Of a DNA stretch of 64,000 nucleotides, positions 46,045-53,512 are shown piece by piece (the stretch's first letter is position 1; each line of letters opens with the position of its first letter). This DNA comes from Maribacter sp. BPC-D8 (lineage in GTDB: Bacteria; Bacteroidota; Bacteroidia; Flavobacteriales; Flavobacteriaceae). The notes beneath the pieces are model-generated. The model was not told the DNA's origin and did not search any database. It saw only the letters and a program-made list of their open reading frames with translations. Where the stretch lies: NCBI RefSeq assembly GCF_035207705.1, contig NZ_CP128187.1:3162001-3226000 (forward strand), read 5' to 3'. A program made the translations under genes and the position numbers.

Positions 46045-49000
46045 CTAACTTCTATTTTCTATTTTCTTCTCTCCAGTTCTCTTTTTATCAAAAACCTTTG
46101 CACTAGTCTTCATATCAGCATACCTTGGATCTTGAATGAAGTCTTGTTTTATTAGTTTAATAACCTCTATACTTAAAAAACCGAATTCACTGACCACTTT
46201 ACCGTAGAACCGATAAATTCCTCTTCCCCTAAACATATATTTCTCTGCTACTGGCGGAAATAGTACGGCATCAAAAACTTGCCCTTGTTGGTCTAACAAT
46301 GTCGCAAAGTACATTGCTTTGCCTTTATGGGTCTTCGTGCTTTTTACGGTAATCAAATATCCGTAGATATCGATATTTTTATTCAGATACTTTTCGAAAT
46401 CTTTACTGCCGGAACTATTAAATGGCACCTCTTCTAAAAGTTCAAACGGACTACATAAACTGAAACCAAACAATTCTAACTGCGTAAAAGCAACTTCTAA
46501 ATTAGTGCTGTATAATGACGGAATTTCAAAATGTTGTTGTTTTGGTACGAACAATTTTGGGTGGTCTATTTTTTTGGTTTTGTTTAAGAACAAATGTGCT
46601 TTCCAGAGGAGTTCGTGTTTGTTGGTATCCGTAAATCGGAATGCATCAATCCGTATTAAAATACTGATTTGCTCTATGGAGATTATCAGTCTGTCCAAAA
46701 AATCTTCCAACGATATAAAATCACCTTTCACGAAGCGGTCTTTTAAAATACGCTCCATCACCCTTTGTTCTAATTCCCGCAAATAGCCTAATCCTAAATA
46801 CAAATCCTTACCATAAATACGATTTCCCGAATTACTTCTATTTACGCATGGTGGATGAATTGTTGCACCCAACATACGGGCTTCGTGTACGTAGAATTCG
46901 GGTCTATAAAATCCGCCACCATTATTAAGCACCGCCACCATATATTCTAACGGATAGTAGGCACGCAAAAACAAACTCTGGTAACTTTCTACGGCATACG
47001 ATGCAGAATGCCCTTTAGCAAAAGCATAGCCTGCAAAACTCGCTACTTGGTCCCAAATCTCGGTAATGAGTTTCTCGGCATATCCTTTTTTACGGCAATT
47101 ATCCATAAACTTGTCTTGCACTTTCTGAAACTCCTCTCGCGAACGGAACTTACCACTCATACCGCGTCGTAATACATCAGCTTCTCCTAAATCTAGGTCT
47201 GCAAAATGGTGGGCTACTTTTATTACATCTTCTTGATAGACCATTACTCCGTAAGTCTCTGGCATAATTTCTAGCATCACTGGGTGTGCCAGCTCCTCTG
47301 CCCTACCCTTGTTACGATGGCGAAGAATATACTCGCGCATCATTCCGCTTTTAGACACTCCCGGGCGAATAATAGAACTTGCAGCTACCAAACCCAAATA
47401 GGTATCAACTTCCAGCTTCTTCAATAACATCCGCATGGCGGGAGACTCCACATAAAAACAACCCATACACTGCGCCGTTTTCACCAAATTATTGATTTTA
47501 GGGTCTCTCTTAAACGCCTTGATATCATGAATATCAAACTTGGCAAATTCCTCGGGACGGTCACGTTCTAAAATATCAAGCGTCTCCTTTATTTTCGAGA
47601 GTCCGCGTTGGGCAAGAATATCGAACTTAAAAATACCGACATCTTCAGCGATAATCATATCGAACTGCGTGGTGGGGAATCCCTTTGGAGGCATATTGGT
47701 CGCCGAAAACCAGTGAATAGGTTTCTCGGTAATTAGAATTCCGCCTGCATGTATACTCAGGTAATTAGGCATACCATGTAGCAGCTGTGTGTATTTCAAT
47801 ACTAAAGTTGAAATAGTATCTAACCTGCTTTCCTGAATATTACCATCGCACAACAAATCTATTTCATCTTTTGGCAGACCGAAAACCTTACCAAGCTCAC
47901 GAATTACACCCCGAGATTGGAAAGTAACGTAGGTACCCAACAGTGCCACATTTTCGAAACGATTAAAAATATATTCCGTCATTACAGGTCTGTCCCGATG
48001 CGAGAAATCAATATCAAAATCGGGCGGATTCACACGGTACAGATTAATAAATCGCTCAAAATACAAGTCGAGCTCCATAGGGTCTACATCGGTAATAAAA
48101 AGCAGGTATGCCACAATGCTATTGGCACCACTACCCCTACCCACATAAAAGAAATTCTGTTTTCGGGCATAGGTGACAATATCCCAATTGATAAGAAAGT
48201 AAGAGACAAAATTCATCTCTTTAATGAGATACAGCTCTTTCGCTAAGCGATCCAATACAGCCTGGTCAATTTCTGGGTAACGCTTGGGCAATCCCTCTTG
48301 ACATAACTGCTCTAGAAAAACCTCATCCTCTTTGGTACTGCCTAAATACTTACTTAAATTCTGAGGTTTTCGCCCTGTAGTAAAATCGAAATGAATGGAA
48401 CAGGCATCCATCAACTGCTGGGTATTTTCTAGAATAAAACTATGTTCAGAAAAATGCGCCGCCAAGTTTGGTATCGCATACATATGTTCATCATCACGTG
48501 CCTGTTCGGTAACCGATAACATACTCAATAAGGTGTTGTTATCTATGGCACGCAGTAATCGATGTGCATTAAAATCGCGCTTGTTCCTGAACGTGACTGG
48601 CTGTAGCAATACAATTTTATCGCGCTGCTCTAACAATTTTGAAAACCGGAGTCGTTTTAGCTCATTTACAGAAACCCCTATAAACTCATGTTCAGCAAAG
48701 ACTTTCTTTTCACTCTCCAACACTTTCTCGAAGGGATAAATAACAAACACCTCTTTAAAATCTGGAGCGGTATCTGGTATTTTCTTGTCTTGATGAATGT
48801 GATGCGATAAGAAATTATTGAGTTCTAGAAATCCCTCATTATTCTTTGCTACCCCTACAAAGCAAGGCTCTACTCCGTTTCGAAAATCGATACCTAAAAT
48901 AGGTCGCACATCATATTCAGGTGCTTTACGAACAAAGTTTAAACAAGCCGATGTATTATTAATGTCTGTCAATACCAATTGCGTTACCCCATGTGCCTTC

Positions 49001-49074
49001 GCTAATTGCAAAAGCTCTATCTCGGAGAAAGTCCCGTAGCGAAGGCTGTAGTATGTGTGGTTGTTTAGGTACAC
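46045..49074 (-). CDS. dnaE2: Error-prone DNA polymerase III alpha subunit (DnaE2-type)
   Basis: A 1009-residue C-family polymerase, shorter than replicative DnaE. The N-terminal PHP domain (about 1-230) begins NNHTYYSLRYGT, lacking the H-x-H metal ligands, so it is probably inactive for proofreading. The palm contains VGRGSGANSIVAY near residue 311 and PDFDIDFS at 351-358 with the catalytic aspartates. GMSGKFRSREEF and FAKGHSASYAV blocks follow, and an OB-fold domain is near the C-terminus (IDIYGYLITVKST, about 870-970). Such enzymes usually act in SOS translesion synthesis together with a Y-family protein. Here dinB is upstream on the same strand, but 815 bases of repeats lie between them. 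Confidence 0.9.
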   Translation of the reverse strand: MYLNNHTYYSLRYGTFSEIELLQLAKAHGVTQLVLTDINNTSACLNFVRKAPEYDVRPILGIDFRNGVEPCFVGVAKNNEGFLELNNFLSHHIHQDKKIPDTAPDFKEVFVIYPFEKVLESEKKVFAEHEFIGVSVNELKRLRFSKLLEQRDKIVLLQPVTFRNKRDFNAHRLLRAIDNNTLLSMLSVTEQARDDEHMYAIPNLAAHFSEHSFILENTQQLMDACSIHFDFTTGRKPQNLSKYLGSTKEDEVFLEQLCQEGLPKRYPEIDQAVLDRLAKELYLIKEMNFVSYFLINWDIVTYARKQNFFYVGRGSGANSIVAYLLFITDVDPMELDLYFERFINLYRVNPPDFDIDFSHRDRPVMTEYIFNRFENVALLGTYVTFQSRGVIRELGKVFGLPKDEIDLLCDGNIQESRLDTISTLVLKYTQLLHGMPNYLSIHAGGILITEKPIHWFSATNMPPKGFPTTQFDMIIAEDVGIFKFDILAQRGLSKIKETLDILERDRPEEFAKFDIHDIKAFKRDPKINNLVKTAQCMGCFYVESPAMRMLLKKLEVDTYLGLVAASSIIRPGVSKSGMMREYILRHRNKGRAEELAHPVMLEIMPETYGVMVYQEDVIKVAHHFADLDLGEADVLRRGMSGKFRSREEFQKVQDKFMDNCRKKGYAEKLITEIWDQVASFAGYAFAKGHSASYAVESYQSLFLRAYYPLEYMVAVLNNGGGFYRPEFYVHEARMLGATIHPPCVNRSNSGNRIYGKDLYLGLGYLRELEQRVMERILKDRFVKGDFISLEDFLDRLIISIEQISILIRIDAFRFTDTNKHELLWKAHLFLNKTKKIDHPKLFVPKQQHFEIPSLYSTNLEVAFTQLELFGFSLCSPFELLEEVPFNSSGSKDFEKYLNKNIDIYGYLITVKSTKTHKGKAMYFATLLDQQGQVFDAVLFPPVAEKYMFRGRGIYRFYGKVVSEFGFLSIEVIKLIKQDFIQDPRYADMKTSAKVFDKKRTGEKKIENRS

Positions 49075-49081
49075 TTTTTTC

Positions 49082-49231
49082 GTTGTTGGTTGTTGGTTTT
49101 TTGCGCTGAACGCTTGACGCTACGCGCTATACGCTTTGTCTTTGGTTGTTGGTTGTTCGTGTTTGCGCTTCGCATGTGGCGTTGGGCGCGACACGCTGTT
49201 CGCTATGCGCAGTGCGCTTTTTTATTGTTTG
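49082..49231 (+). repeat. Degenerate 7-bp tandem repeat tract (GTTG and GCGC types)
   Basis: Just upstream of dnaE2 the sequence falls into consecutive 7-base units: GTTG-rich ones (TTGTTGG type), then RCGCTNN units at 49104-49138, another GTTG run near 49141-49160, and GCGCNNN units at 49168-49221. The 25 bases at 49111-49135 recur at 49521-49545. Open frames read through it are artefacts of the repeat. Confidence 0.75.
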
Positions 49232-49447
49232 TTTTTTGCGCTTCGCGTGTGGCGCTCGGCGCGATGCGTTTTTCTCTCTTCTCTATTTTCTATATTCTCT
49301 TTTCTAACTCAGTAATTCACTTCCGCTACCCTCAGTGAACGGATCTCGTCTTTGCGAGGTTTTTTCACCGAAGCAATCTGCCGAAAATGAGTACTAAGGA
49401 TTATCATTGTTACCCCGATTCAACAGATCACTTCGTCTTGCCTCCTC
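49232..49447 (+). repeat. 216-bp direct repeat, copy A
   Basis: Identical by eye to 49549-49764 (offset 317). It comprises GCGCNNN heptamers, a T/C-rich tract, a CTCAGTGAACGG block, a small hairpin (CTCG...CGAG), and a GCGAGG...GAAGCAATCTG segment that resembles a widespread intergenic element. No gene is encoded. Confidence 0.9.
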
Positions 49448-49548
49448 TTTTTGGTTGTTCGTTGTTGGTTGTCAGTTGATGGTTGTCGGTTGTTCGTTTT
49501 TTTTTGCACAGTACGCTGTTCGCTTGACGCTACGCGCTATACGCTATT
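49448..49548 (+). repeat. Heptamer tract between the two 216-bp copies
   Basis: From 49451 seven successive 7-base units carry GTTG at the same place (for example TTGGTTG, TTCGTTG, TCAGTTG, ATGGTTG), followed by a run of T and five RCGCTNN-type units to 49545. The reverse complement of the GTTG part recurs at 49800-49859. Confidence 0.75.
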
Positions 49549-49764
49549 TTTTTTGCGCTTCGCGTGTGGCGCTCGGCGCGATGCGTTTTTCTCTCTTCTC
49601 TATTTTCTATATTCTCTTTTCTAACTCAGTAATTCACTTCCGCTACCCTCAGTGAACGGATCTCGTCTTTGCGAGGTTTTTTCACCGAAGCAATCTGCCG
49701 AAAATGAGTACTAAGGATTATCATTGTTACCCCGATTCAACAGATCACTTCGTCTTGCCTCCTC
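49549..49764 (+). repeat. 216-bp direct repeat, copy B
   Basis: Second copy of 49232-49447 with no visible difference. It is followed by GTGAAGACG, which pairs with CGTCTT at its end (49751-49756) to make a short hairpin. The lack of any difference suggests a recent duplication or ongoing gene conversion. Confidence 0.9.
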
Positions 49765-49799
49765 GTGAAGACGTTTATACCCTAAGCGTTTTTCATCCT

Positions 49800-49859
49800 T
49801 AACAAACAACCAACAACTGACAACCATCAACCAACAACCAACAACGAACAACCAACAAC
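49800..49859 (-). repeat. CAAC-type heptamer tract, inverse of 49451-49497
   Basis: Eight or so 7-base units containing CAAC, the reverse complement of the GTTG units on the other side of copy B. Copy B is therefore enclosed by an imperfect inverted repeat. Confidence 0.7.
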
Positions 49860-49867
49860 ATTTCATT

Positions 49868-49880
49868 CCCCCTTCGGGGG
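49868..49880 (-). terminator. GC hairpin just after dinB
   Basis: CCCCC at 49868-49872 pairs with GGGGG at 49876-49880, 10 bases beyond the dinB stop, and a second GGGGG follows at 49884-49888. No U-run follows on the minus strand, so termination is uncertain. Similar CCCTTCGGGG elements are common intergenic repeats in Bacteroidota. Confidence 0.45.
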
Positions 49881-49889
49881 CTAGGGGGA

Positions 49890-51104
49890 TTACATCTTCC
49901 TATGCGCCAACACAACAGGTGGTAATCCGTTGAAAGGGTTATGCATTCTACCAATTGTTTTTGCTCCCATGCCCGATGCTCGTAATACACTTTTTTCTCC
50001 GTAGCGTTTTCTAATATTATCCATTGCATTATAGAGGCTTAGAATTTCTTCGGTATCATCAAAAAGGTTGATTTGATAATTACCAGATACCAAATGACTA
50101 AAACGTATACCAATTAGCCTCACTAATAACCTACGGTTATATAAGGTCTTGAACAGGTCTAGAATTTTAGGTATTAGAATATGGTCTCCGCTAGTATAAG
50201 GAATCCGCATTTGCTTTGAGTAGGTATTAAAATCTGAATATCGAATCTTTACTGAAATACAAGCAGTTAGCTTATCTCCACGTCGTAATTGATATGCCAG
50301 GTTTTCGGTCATAGCAATGAGAATACCACGTAGTCTATTTACATCAATCGTATCTTTATTAAAAGTTCGTTCGGTAGAGATAGATTTTCGTTCGCAAAAC
50401 GGAATCACAGGTGTATTATCTATCCCATTGGCACGTTTCCATATTACTCCGCCATTAGCGCCCAAAACCCGCTGCATGACCTCCATAGGCATCTCTTGCA
50501 CGCTACGCACTTGTCGTAAACCAAGATTCCGTAAGGTCTGATAGGTTTTATCACCCACCATCGGTATTTTTTTAATCGATAATGGTGCTAAAAAAGGTTT
50601 CTCCAATCCCTCATCTATCTTCAACTGATTGTTTGGTTTCGCCTCGTTCGTGGCTACTTTAGACACCACTTTATTCGCTGATAATCCGAAGGAAATGGGG
50701 AGTCCCGTTTCTCGAATAATCTTCTTTCGCATTTGAGAAGCATACTGGTAGCAGCCAAAAAAGCGATCCATGCCGGTAAGATCTGCATAGAACTCATCGA
50801 TACTCGATTTTTCGAATACCGGTACGTACTCTTTTATAATTTCCGTCACCACATCTGAGTGCTTACTATAGTCACCCGCATTACCTCGAATTACAACAGC
50901 ATCGGGACACAGTTCGCGCGCCATTTTCATGGGCATACCCGAATGCACTCCGAATCCGCGGGTTTCATAACTACATGCCGCTACCACGCCACGGTCTCCC
51001 GTACCGCCTACCAATAAAGGCTTATTCTGCAACTCACGATTATTGAGTCGTTCTACTGATACATAAAAAGTATCTAAATCTATATGAAGTATTGTCTTGC
51101 TCAT
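49890..51104 (-). CDS. dinB: DNA polymerase IV (Y-family)
   Basis: A 404-residue Y-family translesion polymerase. The palm begins ILHIDLDTFYVSVER, with metal-binding Asp in DLDTFY. SSIDEFYADLTG near residue 107 supplies the catalytic Asp-Glu pair, and SANKVVSKVATNEAKP near residue 149 follows. The helix-hairpin-helix region holds IPMVGDKT and the little-finger domain spans about 240-350. The C-terminus has INLFDD, which could serve as a beta-clamp-binding peptide. It lies upstream of dnaE2 on the same strand. The LexA-like repressor gene that often precedes such pairs in Bacteroidota is absent. Two direct repeats upstream may be the regulatory site. Confidence 0.95.
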   Translation of the reverse strand: MSKTILHIDLDTFYVSVERLNNRELQNKPLLVGGTGDRGVVAACSYETRGFGVHSGMPMKMARELCPDAVVIRGNAGDYSKHSDVVTEIIKEYVPVFEKSSIDEFYADLTGMDRFFGCYQYASQMRKKIIRETGLPISFGLSANKVVSKVATNEAKPNNQLKIDEGLEKPFLAPLSIKKIPMVGDKTYQTLRNLGLRQVRSVQEMPMEVMQRVLGANGGVIWKRANGIDNTPVIPFCERKSISTERTFNKDTIDVNRLRGILIAMTENLAYQLRRGDKLTACISVKIRYSDFNTYSKQMRIPYTSGDHILIPKILDLFKTLYNRRLLVRLIGIRFSHLVSGNYQINLFDDTEEILSLYNAMDNIRKRYGEKSVLRASGMGAKTIGRMHNPFNGLPPVVLAHRKM

Positions 51105-51106
51105 AA

Positions 51107-51131
51107 CTATCCCTCTGAAAAATCGGGATAG
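51107..51131. promoter_or_regulatory. Inverted repeat directly upstream of dinB
   Basis: CTATCCC at 51107-51113 pairs with GGGATAG at 51125-51131 across 11 bases, ending 3 bases before the dinB ATG. It may form a leader hairpin covering the translation start. Confidence 0.45.
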
Positions 51132-51140
51132 CTAAATTAT

Positions 51141-51174
51141 GGAATATTTCCATTTATTAGGATTATTTCCATTT
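51141..51174. promoter_or_regulatory. Tandem direct repeats upstream of dinB, possible operator
   Basis: GGAATATTTCCATTT at 51141-51155 recurs as GGATTATTTCCATTT at 51160-51174, 14 of 15 bases identical with a 19-base step. Each contains a near-palindromic GGAATATTTCC-like core. Position and symmetry suit a repressor or activator site for the damage-inducible polymerase gene, but this is inferred. Confidence 0.45.
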
Positions 51175-51268
51175 TTTAACATTAAAAAATAATAGCCCTA
51201 AGTATTATATAATTAGTAAAACAGCTCTTGAAAAAAAATTAATATGACCTAAATGAATTAAAAGGCTC

Positions 51269-51298
51269 TTGCTATTATATTAAAATGGCATAAATTTT
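51269..51298 (+). promoter_or_regulatory. Putative promoter of the secreted protein gene at 51381
   Basis: TTG at 51269-51271, a 19-base spacer and TAAATTTT at 51291-51298 resemble the Bacteroidota -33/-7 pair (TTTG and TAnnTTTG), about 80 bases before the ATG. The last base of the -7 consensus does not match. Confidence 0.4.
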
Positions 51299-51380
51299 CG
51301 TTTAGTGTCATATATCTTGTAGATTATAGAGGTCTTAAACAAGAATCGTTTAATACTATCTTTAAGATAATACAGTACAC

Positions 51381-52286
51381 ATGCGCCAAATTCATTTTAT
51401 ATTTTTATCTGCCCTATTGCTAGTATCTACTATTAGTTTTGCGCAAGATATTGCTACCATAAATATCGTTTCCCCAAACGAAAGTACTGTCTGGAATATT
51501 CCCGACAAAATTGCTTTGCAGTGGAATACCGTAAAAATAGATACTAGCAAGTCCATTCGTTTTTTTCTAGTACGTAATGAAATGGTAGTGCAAGAGCTTG
51601 GTTCTTTTAAGAATGATGGTTTTGAAGACGGAATAGAATTGGCAAAAAACATTGGCTCTGGCAATAGATACCAAGTAGTTGCCATAGAATTATTCCCCGA
51701 TGACAAATTCAATATTGCTAAAAAGGCAACTCCGTTCTTTTCGATTATAAACGTAGCATCTGACGAAAGAAAGAAAAAACAGCAATTGGCAAATGCCAAC
51801 ACAGTAACCCCGAAAAATAAGAAGTCTAGGTCGAAAGCAAAGAAAAAAGCAAAAGAGAAAATAGCACCTAAGCGAACTGCAATCGCCCAAGCCGAAAACA
51901 AGCCTGAACCTACAACTGAAAGCAAACCTGAAGTTAGAGATAGCTTCGATGGTAGAAAAATTTCATACACCAAAGAATTCGAGTTCAGCTCTGAAGATAT
52001 TGTTATAAAAATATGGGATCACGGCAGACAAGATGGCGATATTGTATCTATTTATCTGAACGGCGTTCAAGTAATTAAAAAGTACTACTTAACCTATTGG
52101 AAAAAGGAATTCAAGATTAAACTTGACCCGACAAAATCTAATGATTTATTCCTTTACGCCCATAATTTAGGCGATTCGCCACCAAATACGGTTTCGGTAG
52201 AAATATCTGATGGTGAAAAATCTGAAAATATTGTTTTGAACTCCGACCTAAAAAGTTGCGAGGCGGTATTGATTAGTGTAAAGTAA
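51381..52286 (+). CDS. Secreted two-domain protein with Lys-rich linker
   Basis: A 301-residue protein with a clear signal peptide (MRQIHFIFLSALLLVSTISFA). Residues about 22-125 form a beta-rich domain (INIVSPNESTVWNIPDKIALQW) like cell-surface Ig/fibronectin-type modules. A basic linker at about 128-185 is full of Lys, Ala and Pro. Residues about 190-301 form a second beta domain with IKIWDHGRQDGDIVSIYLNG near residue 210, a block I have seen in other Bacteroidota secreted proteins without known function. It converges with the transporter gene, leaving a 1-base gap. No enzyme motif is visible. Confidence 0.6.
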   Translation: MRQIHFIFLSALLLVSTISFAQDIATINIVSPNESTVWNIPDKIALQWNTVKIDTSKSIRFFLVRNEMVVQELGSFKNDGFEDGIELAKNIGSGNRYQVVAIELFPDDKFNIAKKATPFFSIINVASDERKKKQQLANANTVTPKNKKSRSKAKKKAKEKIAPKRTAIAQAENKPEPTTESKPEVRDSFDGRKISYTKEFEFSSEDIVIKIWDHGRQDGDIVSIYLNGVQVIKKYYLTYWKKEFKIKLDPTKSNDLFLYAHNLGDSPPNTVSVEISDGEKSENIVLNSDLKSCEAVLISVK

Positions 52287-52287
52287 T

Positions 52288-53241
52288 TTATCCTTTCATA
52301 AACTGAATTAGATAAGCAATTAGAATACTCACGAAAAGACCCATATTTACTTTGGCAAAATCATTGACCAACATTTTATAGGTTTTCTTCAATTCACCTT
52401 TCTTTAGGCGGTAGCTTATAGCAATTTCTCTACCCGCCAAAATTCCAATAAACGCCCACGTGGTACTCATAGGTATGGTGTTCACTGATGTAAAAAAGAA
52501 CAATAACAACGCATAACAAGCATCTATTATAGTTGCCGAACGAATATGTTGCGTATTCGATTTTTGATTGACTATACCTTGAATCTTGCCTCCTTTCGAA
52601 TTAAATATATATGCCATAATAAGCAAAATGAGCGCTAAGGAAAATACTAATTCGTAAAGTGATAATTGCCTCGGCAGAAATACAAAAATATTGGCAAAAT
52701 CTTGTATTAACCACTGCGACCAAAGAAAACCTGTTGAAAACCATTGCGCAACGATCCAATAAGGACGCTGCTTTTTCTTATCCATTAATCGAATAGAAGC
52801 CGGAGATTCAAACTTTTTCGTCAAAAACAGATACAACACAAATGCGGCAACGAAGGCTAGTGCATATCCGAATACCGATTTAAGAATCATTTTTTCTATC
52901 AATTGACTCGATGAAAAAACACTTAAAATCATAAACGTAGTACTCGCAGGTATACCGAACCGGGTAATTACCATTAAAGAGATCGGTGCTAATAAATACC
53001 ACCATGGCATTGGATCAGGTAGCGGAATATTCGACAACCTACCATAAGAAACATCACCACCATTAATATACCAGCCATAAACCAAAGTAACCGTTAAAAT
53101 AGAGCCTGCAAAACCCCATAAAAGCCACCATTTCACATTTGCGTTAGATGTCATAAACGTACCTAAGGTCTGTATAACATCATTAGCGATCACAGCATAT
53201 GCTGCTACAATAAAACCTAAATAAAAAATATATTGATCCAT
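52288..53241 (-). CDS. PiT-like inorganic phosphate/ion transporter family membrane protein
   Basis: A 317-residue protein with about 9 hydrophobic segments. Two features resemble the inverted repeats of the PiT (PHO4) family: AYAVIANDVIQTLGTF near residue 14 and NTIPMSTTWAFIGILAGREIAI near residue 260, each with the Asn/Ser/Thr-rich turn found at the PiT substrate site. It is shorter than typical PiT carriers (about 400 residues or more) and lacks their large middle loop. Phosphate or sulfate are possible substrates; this rests on family resemblance only. Confidence 0.6.
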   Translation of the reverse strand: MDQYIFYLGFIVAAYAVIANDVIQTLGTFMTSNANVKWWLLWGFAGSILTVTLVYGWYINGGDVSYGRLSNIPLPDPMPWWYLLAPISLMVITRFGIPASTTFMILSVFSSSQLIEKMILKSVFGYALAFVAAFVLYLFLTKKFESPASIRLMDKKKQRPYWIVAQWFSTGFLWSQWLIQDFANIFVFLPRQLSLYELVFSLALILLIMAYIFNSKGGKIQGIVNQKSNTQHIRSATIIDACYALLLFFFTSVNTIPMSTTWAFIGILAGREIAISYRLKKGELKKTYKMLVNDFAKVNMGLFVSILIAYLIQFMKG

Positions 53242-53512
53242 TTATAATTTTGATATATAGTCTTTTTTACCACTAACAATCAATGCATTACCCTTTAAAA
53301 AATAAAGGCCGAAAGTAGTACTAAAATTGATGCGCCCATTTTATTTTATGAACTATTTATCAGTCCCTTTTTCTACTGTAAAAAATGATTTGATAATTTA
53401 CTTACACCCACCTCAATTGTTCAAAACATGAGCATTAAAAGAAACAGATGCCTATCTTTAAAGCACAACCTAAAACAAACACGATTAGGTAGCTTAACCA
53501 TTATTAGCATAA

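Noticed and set aside
49090..49338. Open frame of 82 codons (and a similar one at 49407-49655 with the same C-terminus)
   Set aside because: Both are read through heptamer repeats and the 216-bp duplication. Their identical ends come from the DNA repeat, and composition (Arg, Phe, Cys, Trp) is not protein-like.
49082..49860. Possible CRISPR array
   Set aside because: Units are 7 bases without spacers of constant length, and no cas genes are present.
49799..50029. Minus-strand 76-codon frame overlapping the end of dinB
   Set aside because: It is in another frame of dinB and ends in the CAAC repeat tract.
51392..51973. 193-codon minus-strand frame
   Set aside because: Antisense to the secreted protein gene, which has a clear signal peptide and domain structure; the long frame follows from its Lys-rich codons (AAA/AAG read as TTT/CTT).
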